Assembly (NCBI RefSeq): GCF_000421585.1 | Contig: NZ_ATXH01000009.1 | Coordinates: 18,229 to 82,228, forward strand | DNA: 64,000 bases | Direction of reading: 5' to 3' | DNA from: Thermodesulfatator atlanticus DSM 21156 | GTDB lineage: Bacteria > Desulfobacterota > Thermodesulfobacteria > Thermodesulfobacteriales > Thermodesulfatatoraceae | In this document: piece after piece, positions 8,379-16,579 of the stretch | How positions within the stretch are numbered: position 1 is the first letter of the stretch | Layout: each line of letters opens with the position of its first letter | Position numbers and translations under genes: made by a program | The notes under the pieces: generated by a model | Databases searched by the model: none | The model's input: only the letters and a program-made list of their open reading frames with translations | Told to the model about the DNA's origin: nothing

Positions 8379-9324
8379 AAAAACACCTTACCAAATGGCC
8401 ATCTCCGCTGGCTCTTAAAGAAGGTTCTTCTTCAAAACAGCGTTTTTGTGCGATGGGGCAGCGCTCAGAAAACTTACATCCCTTGGGTCTTGCGCCAGGC
8501 GGGGGAACATGGCCGGAAAGTGCCTTAAGGCTTTTTTTGCCAGGCTGAGGCAACGCTTCAAGTAAAGCCTTGGTGTAAGGGTGTAGTGGATTTTTAAAAA
8601 GCTCCACGCAACTTGCTTGCTCAACTAAGCGCCCTGCATACATAACCGCCACCCTATCAGCTAATTCAGCCACCACTCCGAGATCGTGTGAGATAAGAAG
8701 AATGGCAAGGTCGCGGGTTTCGCGAAGTTTGCGCAAAAGCTCAAGGATCTGAGCCTGGATAGTGACATCAAGGGCGGTGGTTGGTTCATCTGCAATGAGA
8801 AGGGAAGGGTTTCCCGCAAGGGCCATGGCAATCATTACCCGCTGGCGCATACCCCCTGAAAGTTCGTGAGGATAAGACTTAAGGCGCTCTTTTGGCGCAG
8901 GAATTCCAACTTCTGCCAAAAGCGAAGCTGCTTGCTCCAGGGCTTTTTTAAAAGAAATTTTTTGGTGCAAAACAAGGACCTCTGCCACCTGGTAACCCAC
9001 GGTAAAGACGGGGTTAAGGCTAACCATAGGGTCTTGAAAAATCATGGCAATACGCCCGCCACGAATAGCCCGCATTTCCTCTTGAGAAAGCTCAAAGAGA
9101 TTCTTGCCTTGGAAAAAGAGCTTCCCCCTGGCCTCAACACCTGAAGGCAAAAGGCGCATTATAGCAAGGCCGGTAAGGCTTTTGCCACAGCCTGATTCAC
9201 CCACCAAGGCCAGGATTTCTCCTGAAGCAACATCAAAGGACAAATTTTCCACAATGGGAGTTCTTGACTTAGCCAAAAAGATGTTTAGGTCTTTTGCCTC
9301 TAATAATTTCATCTTGACAAGCAT
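8371..9324 (-). CDS. dppD: Peptide ABC transporter ATPase, DppD/OppD type
   Basis: A 317-residue partner ATPase of DppF. It shows Walker [10 protein letters not shown], signature LSGGMRQR, Walker B LLIADEP, H-loop ISHDLGVV, and the C-terminal Cys pattern [14 protein letters not shown] of this subfamily. It is first in a dppD-dppF-rtcA operon. No strong Shine-Dalgarno sequence precedes the ATG; another in-frame ATG lies 12 bp downstream. The divergent rhomboid gene starts 44 bp away, so that interval should contain promoters for both directions. The transmembrane subunits must be encoded elsewhere. Confidence 0.88.
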   Translation of the reverse strand: MLVKMKLLEAKDLNIFLAKSRTPIVENLSFDVASGEILALVGESGCGKSLTGLAIMRLLPSGVEARGKLFFQGKNLFELSQEEMRAIRGGRIAMIFQDPMVSLNPVFTVGYQVAEVLVLHQKISFKKALEQAASLLAEVGIPAPKERLKSYPHELSGGMRQRVMIAMALAGNPSLLIADEPTTALDVTIQAQILELLRKLRETRDLAILLISHDLGVVAELADRVAVMYAGRLVEQASCVELFKNPLHPYTKALLEALPQPGKKSLKALSGHVPPPGARPKGCKFSERCPIAQKRCFEEEPSLRASGDGHLVRCFYV

Positions 9325-9368
9325 AACATCAAACCCATTTTTCAGGCAGCAGAAAAAGGAGGTTAAAG

Positions 9369-10112
9369 ATGTTTCCCATACAGGACGATGCCCCCCGTCG
9401 TGGGGTGCCGGTGGCCACTTACATTTTGATAGCTATCAATGTTTTGGTATTTCTTCTTGAGGTTTCGCTGCCAAGGGGTTTGGTAGAGCAGATTATTTAT
9501 TATCTTGGAGTGGTCCCGGCCCGGTACACCCATCCCATGGGAGCTGAACTTTTCCCCGGACTTAAATACCTTGCCTTTGTCACGTGTCTTTTCTTGCATG
9601 GGAGCTGGATTCACCTCATTGGAAACATGTGGACACTCTGGATTTTTGGAGACAATGTAGAAGACCGCATGGGAAGCCTTCGTTTTGTAATTTTTTATTT
9701 TCTGTGTGGATTTTGTGCCAGCCTTTTTCATATTTACATGCATCCTGATTCGACCATCCCAACCATTGGTGCCTCAGGAGCTATCTCCGGGGTGCTTGGA
9801 GCTTATTATGCGCTCTTCCCCTTGGCAAGGATCGTGGTCATGATTCCCATCTTCATTTTTCCGTTCTTCTTTGAAATTCCTGCGGTTTTATACCTGGCGT
9901 GGTGGTTTTTTATACAGGTCTTTTCAGGCACCCTTTCCGTGGTGCAAGGACAAATCGTGGGGGGAGTGGCCTGGTGGGCTCACGCCGGCGGTTTCTTAGC
10001 AGGCCTTTTTTTCCACCGCCTGTTTTGCAAACGTGGTTTGCGCCCGTGTTTTGCTGATGAACGTACTCCATGGGGAGTACTTGCTTTTTATGACCAAAAA
10101 ACAAATCGATAG
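9369..10112 (+). CDS. Rhomboid-family intramembrane serine protease
   Basis: A 247-residue inner-membrane protease with six or seven predicted helices. The catalytic serine lies in GASGAISG near residue 134 and the catalytic histidine in WWAHAGGFLAG near residue 203. The family's GNMWTLWIFGDNVED loop precedes them. Rhomboids cut within or beside transmembrane segments of their substrates; the substrate here is unknown. GGAGG lies at a good distance from the ATG. It is followed after 11 bp by a membrane-anchored Clp-fold protease, so two membrane proteases are probably co-expressed. Confidence 0.92.
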   Translation: MFPIQDDAPRRGVPVATYILIAINVLVFLLEVSLPRGLVEQIIYYLGVVPARYTHPMGAELFPGLKYLAFVTCLFLHGSWIHLIGNMWTLWIFGDNVEDRMGSLRFVIFYFLCGFCASLFHIYMHPDSTIPTIGASGAISGVLGAYYALFPLARIVVMIPIFIFPFFFEIPAVLYLAWWFFIQVFSGTLSVVQGQIVGGVAWWAHAGGFLAGLFFHRLFCKRGLRPCFADERTPWGVLAFYDQKTNR

Positions 10113-10123
10113 GAGGTAAAAAA

Positions 10124-10975
10124 ATGAGTGGTTTTGACATTTTCTGGTTGTTTTTCATCTTAATGACGCTTCAGCCTCTTATGAGGCAGCGTTTTCTTGA
10201 AGCCGCAAGGCAACGCATGATTGAAAAAATCGAGAAGAAACGCAATTCCAGGGTTATTCTGCTGGTGCATCGTCAGGAGACCATGAGCTTTTTTGGATTT
10301 CCGGTGATGCGCTACATTGACATCAACGACTCTGAACAGGTAATCCGTGCCATTCACATGACAGACCCAGATGTCCCTATTGACATTATCCTTCACACCC
10401 CGGGAGGCTTGGTGCTTGCGGCCCTTCAAATCGCTAAGGCCTTGAAACGCCATAAGGCCAAAACCACGGCCTTTGTGCCTCACTATGCCATGAGCGGAGG
10501 GACCCTTATAGCTCTCGCCGCAGATGAGATTGTCATGGACGAACACGCGGTGCTCGGGCCTGTTGACCCGCAGCTCGGCCAGTATCCAGCAGCTTCTATC
10601 GTCAAAGTAGCCAAGGAAAAACCTATTGATAAAGTTGACGACCAGACCTTGATTTTGGCAGACGTTTCAGAAAAGGCCCTTAGACAAATGAAAGAGCAGT
10701 TAAAAGAACTGCTTTCTGGTAAGTATCCTGATAGCAAGATAGAAGAATTGGCTGAAATCATGTCTCAGGGCCGCTGGACGCACGATTATCCTATTACTTT
10801 TGAAGAGGCCAAAAAGCTGGGGCTTCCTGTGCGCACGGACATGCCCGTAGAAATCTATCAACTCATGAATCTCTTTCCGCAACCCCTCAGACAGCAGCCC
10901 TCGGTGATGTATGATCCCTCACCGCGTCGCACCAGCGGACGAGAAAACCTAGGCTTTGGAAAGAACTTAGCTTAG
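10124..10975 (+). CDS. Membrane-anchored Clp-fold serine protease (SDH/SppA-like)
   Basis: A 283-residue protein of the SDH_sah (PF01972) group of ClpP/crotonase-fold proteases, related to SppA. An N-terminal hydrophobic helix (about residues 4-20) would anchor it to the membrane. The fold shows HTPGGLVLAA, then AMSGGT with the likely nucleophilic serine near residue 122, and DEHAVLGPVDPQLGQ. Members are thought to degrade membrane or signal-peptide fragments, but few have been studied. AGGAGG precedes the ATG. It follows the rhomboid gene by 11 bp and ends at a strong terminator. Confidence 0.87.
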   Translation: MSGFDIFWLFFILMTLQPLMRQRFLEAARQRMIEKIEKKRNSRVILLVHRQETMSFFGFPVMRYIDINDSEQVIRAIHMTDPDVPIDIILHTPGGLVLAALQIAKALKRHKAKTTAFVPHYAMSGGTLIALAADEIVMDEHAVLGPVDPQLGQYPAASIVKVAKEKPIDKVDDQTLILADVSEKALRQMKEQLKELLSGKYPDSKIEELAEIMSQGRWTHDYPITFEEAKKLGLPVRTDMPVEIYQLMNLFPQPLRQQPSVMYDPSPRRTSGRENLGFGKNLA

Positions 10976-10979
10976 AAAT

Positions 10980-11010
10980 AAAAAAGCCCCGCTTAAGCGG
11001 GGCTTTTTTT
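10980..11010. terminator. Bidirectional rho-independent terminator
   Basis: An A-run, the perfect stem AGCCCCGCTT/AAGCGGGGCT and a T-run. It sits between two convergent genes (the Clp-fold protease and slyD) and has A/T tracts on both sides, so it can serve both. Confidence 0.92.
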
Positions 11011-11049
11011 ATTTTTTTTAGGACAACCTGCCCTAGGTTTTTAGCAGCT

Positions 11050-11538
11050 TCAACCACTGCCGCAATTGCGCATATCGCATGCGGCAAAATCCATGGCCGT
11101 TGCTTCGCGGACTTCGTCGATCTTGATCTTCATGATTACATTGTGCCCAGCAGCAGGATGGTTGAAATCAGCAATGACCTTGCCGTTTTTCTTTTCAAGC
11201 ACAAGAAACATAAGCTGACGCCCGGTAGGGGTAACTTCCTGGTAATACTCCCCTTCTTTTACCTGGTCGGGATTCTTGAGCTGATCAAGTGAGATTTCTT
11301 GCACAAGGCTTTTGTCATAAGGGCCATATGCTTGCTCAGGGGGAATAGTTACCGTAAGTTCGTCGCCTTCTTTAGCTCCGGTGATGGCCTGTTCGATAAG
11401 GGGCATCAGGGGATCACGACCATAGAGAAAGCTAACACGCATGGGCCTTGAAAACCAAGGCGGAGTTTCTTTGCCCTCGATTTCAAGCTGATAACTCAAG
11501 GTTATCACCTTGTTGGGCATTACTTTCTTGTCGTCCAT
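11050..11538 (-). CDS. slyD: FKBP-type peptidyl-prolyl isomerase, SlyD family
   Basis: A 162-residue SlyD-type prolyl isomerase and chaperone of the cytoplasm. The FKBP core (residues about 10-70 and 125-150) is interrupted by the insert-in-flap domain, with AYGPYD and the DFNHPAAGHNV segment conserved. The short C-terminal tail (CDMRNCGSG) contains two Cys and may bind metal, but it lacks the long His-rich tail of E. coli SlyD. I chose ATG 11538 because GGAGGA sits about 7 bp before it. A longer frame to 11583 has no ribosome site. Confidence 0.9.
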   Translation of the reverse strand: MDDKKVMPNKVITLSYQLEIEGKETPPWFSRPMRVSFLYGRDPLMPLIEQAITGAKEGDELTVTIPPEQAYGPYDKSLVQEISLDQLKNPDQVKEGEYYQEVTPTGRQLMFLVLEKKNGKVIADFNHPAAGHNVIMKIKIDEVREATAMDFAACDMRNCGSG

Positions 11539-11680
11539 AATCATTCCTCCAAAAGAAATATTCGTAATTAAAGAAGTATACAAAAAAACTAAGCTTTGGT
11601 CAAAAAATTTTTCTGAAAATTTTAATCAAATATTTTTCTTGCCGAAAAGTAAATAAAAAAATCAGGCCAAGGAGGGCACT

Positions 11681-12751
11681 ATGGTAAATGGAATTAACCA
11701 GGATGTAAAGCTCGCGTATCAAGTACAAAACCAAACTAAAACCCAAACCCAAGAGAAAAACCAAATAAGTACTAAGCCACAAAATCGCATTCAGAGCCAG
11801 GACCCCGCTACCTCTCCACTTCAAACTCAAACGCAAGTAAAAAATCAAATCCAAGACCAAGTCACGATTCAAAACAAAATTTTGCAACAAAGTCAGTTCC
11901 AAACAGAGCAAAAAGTTGCTGAAAAACTGCCTAAGCCCCCTGCTGTTAGTGACACAGGCGACATAGCCACTTCCGAGCTAAACGGTCTTTTTCGGGTGTT
12001 TTTGGGAGATATAAACCGCATTTTCCACAAGGCTTTAAGCCTGCTCAAAGGTGACAAATCTATCCAACGGACCTTGCACGCGGCAGAGAGTTTACTTTCT
12101 CCTTCTTTGAATAAAGGTCCAAGGTCAATTTTGCGGGAATTTAATTTAGATCTAAATATTTCTGATTCAAACACCCTGGATTTTAGCCTAAACATTGAAG
12201 GAACATCGGTTTGGAAAGGACAGGCTAAAAGTGTATCCCTTAGCCTTGAAATTCATTTAGAACAGGTAGAAACAACCTCGCAGACTACTGATACCAGCGA
12301 GATCCTCGCCGAGGAAGTTTTAAACGAAGAGGCCGCTACCCAAGAGATACCTGCTGATACAATCGAAGAAGGGGTTGAACCTGAACAGACCACAGAAGTC
12401 GCAACTTCAGAGGCTCCTAGCGAAGAAATAGCATCTGAAGATGACACTTCTTCTGCCCTTAAGCCCATCACTAAAAATATCGTTGACACGGGACGCTATT
12501 TTGTCTCAGCCCTTGACCAGTTCACCTTTGACATTTACGACAAGAAAAACGGCATGTGCACCCGTTTTTGTGCTATGTCAGCCGGGGCTCCAAAAAAACC
12601 ACATACCTTTAGACTTCAAATAGCTTTATTAGACGCAACCCAGGTGCGTTTTTCTTACAACAAGGAAAACAATGAAACTTCCCTTGAGGTCAACAGGTTT
12701 CAATATACCTACTCCCTCCTAGGAGCAAGAGAGCTTAAAGAGGCCGCGTAA
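11681..12751 (+). CDS. Gln/Thr/Glu-rich hypothetical protein
   Basis: A 356-residue protein I do not recognise. Residues 1-85 are dominated by Gln, Asn, Thr and Lys (QTKTQTQEKNQ, QTQTQVKNQIQDQ) with no Cys and almost no aromatics. Residues 95-185 look folded and contain an LFRVFLGDINRIFHKALSLL helix. Residues 190-255 are an acidic Thr/Glu/Ala linker. The final 100 residues form a predicted beta-rich domain starting at DTGRYFVSALDQFTFDIYD. There is no signal peptide. AAGGAGG precedes the ATG. It is monocistronic and ends at a hairpin. It may be a scaffold or adhesive protein, but no function can be assigned. Confidence 0.7.
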   Translation: MVNGINQDVKLAYQVQNQTKTQTQEKNQISTKPQNRIQSQDPATSPLQTQTQVKNQIQDQVTIQNKILQQSQFQTEQKVAEKLPKPPAVSDTGDIATSELNGLFRVFLGDINRIFHKALSLLKGDKSIQRTLHAAESLLSPSLNKGPRSILREFNLDLNISDSNTLDFSLNIEGTSVWKGQAKSVSLSLEIHLEQVETTSQTTDTSEILAEEVLNEEAATQEIPADTIEEGVEPEQTTEVATSEAPSEEIASEDDTSSALKPITKNIVDTGRYFVSALDQFTFDIYDKKNGMCTRFCAMSAGAPKKPHTFRLQIALLDATQVRFSYNKENNETSLEVNRFQYTYSLLGARELKEAA

Positions 12752-12758
12752 AACAAAA

Positions 12759-12783
12759 AGGCAGGCCCTTTGTGGCCTGCCTT
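12759..12783. terminator. Hairpin after the Gln-rich gene
   Basis: A perfect 10-bp stem, AAGGCAGGCC/GGCCTGCCTT, with a short loop, 8 bp after the stop codon. The plus-strand T-tract is poor (CTCTC), but the minus side has a T-run, so termination is stronger for minus-strand transcripts. Confidence 0.6.
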
Positions 12784-12890
12784 CTCTCATAGATTCGTTC
12801 CCATGTCCCAGAAACTCAACTTGGGGTTCAAAATAGCGCAGGGGGAGGGAGCTTCGCTCGCCTTTTAGCCTGCAACTTAATATAAAGATA

Positions 12891-12984
12891 GAGACCTTTG
12901 CAAAATTTTCGGGATCAGTGTTGTCAGCACCACTGCAAGGGATCCTCGAACAAGCCTTAAGGGAAAGTAGTTTGCAAAGGTCTC
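12891..12984 (+). repeat. MITE-like copy B, with 7-bp target duplication
   Basis: Both terminal repeats are present (GAGACCTTTGCAAAAT and TTTGCAAAGGTCTC). The inner hairpin has collapsed to a single GGATCC, giving 94 bp. AAAGATA directly flanks both ends (12884-12890 and 12985-12991), the signature of insertion. A further palindromic fragment (AACGGGATCCTGTTT) lies just downstream. Confidence 0.85.
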
Positions 12985-12991
12985 AAAGATA

Positions 12992-13123
12992 AACAGAACG
13001 GGATCCTGTTTGAAATACAAAAGCGAAGTTTGACAATTTTTACAAAAATTTAGCAAGGGGTTCTTTTTCTTTCCTGCTGTTCTTATCTTATGGCTAGTGA
13101 ATTTTTTATCAATGGGGGCCTAC
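12992..13123. other. Intergenic stretch before the dehydrogenase gene
   Basis: Holds a repeat fragment around GGATCC (13000-13006) and AT-rich sequence with TTGACA near 13030. I see no convincing -10 box at the right spacing. A run of five G lies 7 bp before the chosen ATG. Confidence 0.35.
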
Positions 13124-14158
13124 ATGAAGATTGCATTTTTTGAAATTGAAGGTTGGGAAAAAGAAATAGTCGAAAAAGAACTTAAAAGTCATGAAGTTTT
13201 TTATACTAAAGAGGCTTTAGTTCCTGAAAACGCAGAAAAATACCAGGATTTTGAGATAGTCTCTGTTTTTGTGCACAGCATCCTTCGCAAAGAAACACTG
13301 GCCAAATTCAAAAATTTGAAGATGATAGCAACGCGCTCAGCAGGTTATGACCATATCGACATAGATTTCTGCAAACAAAATAAAATAGCTGTTTACAGGG
13401 TCCCTGATTACGGAGCCCATGTAATCGCGGAACATGCCCTGGCCTTGCTTCTAACAGCAGTAAAAAATATCCCTCAGGCCATCGAAAAAACACGAAAAGG
13501 TATTTTTAACTACCAGGGACTGAGGGGTTACGAACTAAAAGACAAGACTATTGGAATCGTGGGCACAGGGAGAATCGGCAAACACATGATAACTTTCTCC
13601 AAGGCCTTGGGAATGAACGTAGTAGCTTATGATGCGTATCCAGACGAAGATTTCGCTAAAAAATACGAATTTGACTACATAGACCTTGAAAAGCTTTTAT
13701 CAGTGAGTGATATCATCAGTTTACATGTTCCTTTACTTCCCTCTACTTACCACCTTATAAACAGAAAAAATCTCTCTTTGCTCAAAAAGGGCGTAATCAT
13801 CATAAATACCGCCCGTGGCGAAATTATTGAAACAGAAGCTTTAATAGAAGGGCTAGAAAAAGGCATTATCTCGTTTGCTTGCTTGGACGTAATTGAAAAA
13901 GAAAGGGAATTTGCCAAGTTCCAGAAAACCCTAAGGGCCGGAGAAGTTTTGCCTGATAGTACCGAATACAAAACCTTTTTGTTAAACTACTACCTTTTTA
14001 CACACCCGAGGGTATTTGTGACTCCGCATAATGCTTTCAATACCCACGAAGCAGTCAGGCGAATTGTCCAGATTAGTGTGGAGAATATCCTGAATTTCTT
14101 AAAAGGCGACCGAACAACGCTGTTTGTTAATATTGTTGAGACCTTTGCAAAACACTAG
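13124..14158 (+). CDS. D-isomer-specific 2-hydroxyacid dehydrogenase (D-LDH-like)
   Basis: A 344-residue NAD-dependent dehydrogenase of the D-lactate dehydrogenase group, which would reduce a 2-keto acid to the D-hydroxy acid. The Rossmann motif GIVGTGRIGKH is near residue 144. Catalytic Arg lies in NTARGEI and the His in VTPHNAFNTHEA. ATG 13124 gives the natural MKIAFFE start; a GTG frame reaches 13097. The last eight codons (from the Ile of IVETFAKH) do not resemble the family. From Glu onward they are encoded by the end of a MITE-like copy that also provides the stop codon. The gene lies between two such copies. Confidence 0.88.
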   Translation: MKIAFFEIEGWEKEIVEKELKSHEVFYTKEALVPENAEKYQDFEIVSVFVHSILRKETLAKFKNLKMIATRSAGYDHIDIDFCKQNKIAVYRVPDYGAHVIAEHALALLLTAVKNIPQAIEKTRKGIFNYQGLRGYELKDKTIGIVGTGRIGKHMITFSKALGMNVVAYDAYPDEDFAKKYEFDYIDLEKLLSVSDIISLHVPLLPSTYHLINRKNLSLLKKGVIIINTARGEIIETEALIEGLEKGIISFACLDVIEKEREFAKFQKTLRAGEVLPDSTEYKTFLLNYYLFTHPRVFVTPHNAFNTHEAVRRIVQISVENILNFLKGDRTTLFVNIVETFAKH

Positions 14159-14195
14159 ATCCGTTCCCGTTTTTCGTTCCGAAAAATGGGAACGG
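14138..14195 (+). repeat. MITE-like copy C, half element
   Basis: The left terminal repeat GAGACCTTTGCAAAA is followed directly by the inner hairpin (GATCCGTTCCCG, ATTTTTCG-type arms, ATGGGAACGG). The right half is missing. The copy overlaps the dehydrogenase gene: its first 21 bases encode the last six residues and the TAG stop. Confidence 0.8.
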
Positions 14196-14337
14196 TCCCT
14201 GGGAACAGCGTTGCTCCCAATGATATCTCATACTTGAGCGGAAGGCAGAGAGCCTGCCCTCAGCTTGACCAGGTGACAGGCCCCCGGCCTGTCACCTAAA
14301 GGGCCATCCTTACACGGACATAAACAATGCGCGGCGA
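14196..14337. other. Convergent intergenic region with 12-bp hairpin
   Basis: Between two convergent genes. It contains a perfect 12-bp stem, AGGTGACAGGCC/GGCCTGTCACCT, with a three-base loop (14271-14297), and a smaller GGCAG/CTGCC dyad at 14243-14257. There is no T-tract, so termination is possible but not shown. Confidence 0.5.
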
Positions 14338-16176
14338 CTATTTGGCTAATTCAATGAGCATGCACTGGACATAACGTGGCTCAGGAATATTCTCTTTGTC
14401 AGCAAAGGCGAATTCTTCCTCCGCCCTGAAGAAGCAAAAATTAAGAAAACTGCGCAGGTGGTCTTCTTCAAGAGGTGCAACTTCTTTAGCCAATCGCTTA
14501 AAATTTTCAAATACATCTTCTTTCACTTTTTCTTTGATAACACTTCGCTCACCGGTGCCTTTTTTAGTTAGCAACTTTTCGATAACGCTAGGCCACAAGC
14601 TTTCAGGGACTGCTTCAAACTTAAAAGATTCGTTAACCAGCCAGTTCGCAAGGGCCGTTAAAATAAGGGTGCTCCATCTTATATCGCCTGGCTCAATGAG
14701 GTTGGTCTTTTTAAGGGCGATTTCTGCAAGCCACACCGGTGGCACACCAAAGGCCTGCTGGATGAGCGGCGCCCAATAAGCAATCTCGGAAAGCACCCGC
14801 CGCACCCTTTCGATTTCAGCAAGAGAGCGGAAAGGCCTGAATTCTTCGGCAGTTCCGGTTTTTTCCGGCAGAAAAAGCATGATGCGGTTTGCTTCGTTTG
14901 CAGTAACACCCTTGAGATAAGAGGCATAGGGTTCGTCCAGGTGGCGGAATATACGAGGATCAACGTTCTCTTGGGTGATTATTTCGTGGGCATAGCGTCT
15001 TAAATCACTAATGAGTTTTTGAGCCACCCGAAAAATATCTTCCAGAAAATAAGTCTCAAGAATGTGTTTGGCTTCGGTGGGATTTTTCCGCGAAAGATAC
15101 TCAAGGCCAATGTTTAAATAGCCGGCTACTTTATCAAAAACCCCTCGAGCTTCTTCGATATCGTCAATATTGCCAATGTCCACGATGAGGACCTTGTTAA
15201 CCAGCCAAGCAAGTTCTCGCTTAAGGCGGTCAATCTGCCGCCAATCGGTGATTCCTGAGAGCACTTTGGTAAAGAACTCAACGCCTTCGGTATGGATAGC
15301 TGGCAAAAACGCAGGTGGTGGGGTTTCTTCTGTCTCCTGAGCGGGAAGATAAAGAGGGTCTATCTGGCGCATGCGGTCCGGGGTCTGCGGGGCATAGACA
15401 TCAAGAGATTCGTAGTAATCAGGCACTCCCCAATCTGCAAGCCTAGCCCTGCGCCACCGGTAGGCCATTTCTTCTACTTCTCCAGGAAGCTCCCAGATAA
15501 TGGATTCCATAAGGTCACGATAACGTGCCGGATCAATTTCCATGAGGATCTCAACCAAGCGTCGGGTGAGTGGTTCGAACTTATCAAGCCTGAAGTTTAT
15601 AAAATACATGTCATCAAGGGTATAAGGTGGAAGCCAGTCCCGGGCCTCGGTTAAATCCACGCCATCAGGGCGTTTATAAACTTCTGTAAGGCGTTTCATC
15701 AGGGTAGTCAGAAAATCAAAATCCACCTGTTTGAGCCAGCGGGCCACTACATCTTCACTGGCCTCAAACATTAGGGTAAGCCAGGCAAGCACTCGTTCTA
15801 AAACGAGTCTGTCCTTATGCCAGCAGTCCAGGTCAAAGAGAAACTGGAGCTGTGTCGGACTTGCCATGGAAAGAAGGGTTACCGCTTCCTCGGGGCTTAG
15901 GGCCTTTACGGTCCAGAAAAACTCCTGAGGGGGAAGGGCTTTTACCAGACGATCAGCCTGTTTGGAAAGAATAATTAACCTTTCGCGAACTTCCCACGGA
16001 GCCTGAAGGATTAGGCTTAGTTGTTCGCGAAGGGTTAAGCTTTGCATTATTTCTTCGGCTTTTTGGGAAGGAGCAGCAATAATTTCACGCCAGTCAGGCA
16101 GTTTAGCTTCAACCCAAAGTGGTTTTCTCTTGGCCTTTAAAGCGGTTTCTTCGCGTTTTTTACGTTTGGTAGTCAT
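14338..16176 (-). CDS. DUF6178-like protein of unknown function
   Basis: A 612-residue, predicted mostly alpha-helical soluble protein with many Leu, Glu and Arg residues. The region around KALPPQEFFWTVKALSPEEAVTLLSMASPTQLQFLF (residues about 78-113, helix-turn repeats) resembles DUF6178 proteins of deltaproteobacteria as I recall them; a profile search would be needed. No catalytic motif is visible. ATG 16176 was chosen over TTG 16182; AAGGGG precedes it and it overlaps the yraN stop. It is the last gene of the trmD-rplS-rnhB-yraN transcription unit, which suggests a housekeeping role. Confidence 0.65.
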   Translation of the reverse strand: MTTKRKKREETALKAKRKPLWVEAKLPDWREIIAAPSQKAEEIMQSLTLREQLSLILQAPWEVRERLIILSKQADRLVKALPPQEFFWTVKALSPEEAVTLLSMASPTQLQFLFDLDCWHKDRLVLERVLAWLTLMFEASEDVVARWLKQVDFDFLTTLMKRLTEVYKRPDGVDLTEARDWLPPYTLDDMYFINFRLDKFEPLTRRLVEILMEIDPARYRDLMESIIWELPGEVEEMAYRWRRARLADWGVPDYYESLDVYAPQTPDRMRQIDPLYLPAQETEETPPPAFLPAIHTEGVEFFTKVLSGITDWRQIDRLKRELAWLVNKVLIVDIGNIDDIEEARGVFDKVAGYLNIGLEYLSRKNPTEAKHILETYFLEDIFRVAQKLISDLRRYAHEIITQENVDPRIFRHLDEPYASYLKGVTANEANRIMLFLPEKTGTAEEFRPFRSLAEIERVRRVLSEIAYWAPLIQQAFGVPPVWLAEIALKKTNLIEPGDIRWSTLILTALANWLVNESFKFEAVPESLWPSVIEKLLTKKGTGERSVIKEKVKEDVFENFKRLAKEVAPLEEDHLRSFLNFCFFRAEEEFAFADKENIPEPRYVQCMLIELAK

Positions 16177-16579
16177 CTTCAATCACCCCTTGGTAATGTC
16201 TAAGTTGGGGCTTTTCCCCGGAAAAATCAACGGCTATTAAGTCAAAGCGCAAAACTTGAGCTTTGGGTTTTTCCTTTTGTAGGTAAAGCTTGGCAAGGGA
16301 GAGTATTTTTTTCTTTTTGGCAGGCGTTAGGGCCTCTTCCGGGCTTCCCTTGCGGAGACTACGGCGCGCTTTCACCTCAACAAAGACCAGCGTTTTACCC
16401 TTTTTGACCACAAGATCCAGCTCTCCAAAGCGGGTACGCCAGTTTTTGGCGCAAACATGGTAGCCTTTAAGGCGAAAGTACCATACGGCCAGCTTTTCCG
16501 CGAAAGAACCCAAGACTTTCGGGTCTTTCGGTTTCTGCCAGCGGCCGAAAAGAGAGACGATGGAGGGGACAAGGGCCAT
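16160..16579 (-). CDS. yraN: YraN-family (UPF0102) endonuclease-like protein
   Basis: A 139-residue protein with the YraN core: GSFAEKLAVWYFRLKGY, then NWRTRFGELDLVV and VFVEVKARRS. These give the Glu-Asp-Glu-X-Lys arrangement of the restriction-endonuclease-like fold. The cellular role of YraN is unsettled. The first 22 residues precede the conserved core and their codons lie inside the 3' end of rnhB, an overlap of about 110 bp in another frame. No Shine-Dalgarno sequence is seen before the ATG, so translation may depend on rnhB. The rnhB-yraN order is common in bacteria. Confidence 0.85.
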   Translation of the reverse strand: MALVPSIVSLFGRWQKPKDPKVLGSFAEKLAVWYFRLKGYHVCAKNWRTRFGELDLVVKKGKTLVFVEVKARRSLRKGSPEEALTPAKKKKILSLAKLYLQKEKPKAQVLRFDLIAVDFSGEKPQLRHYQGVIEDDYQT

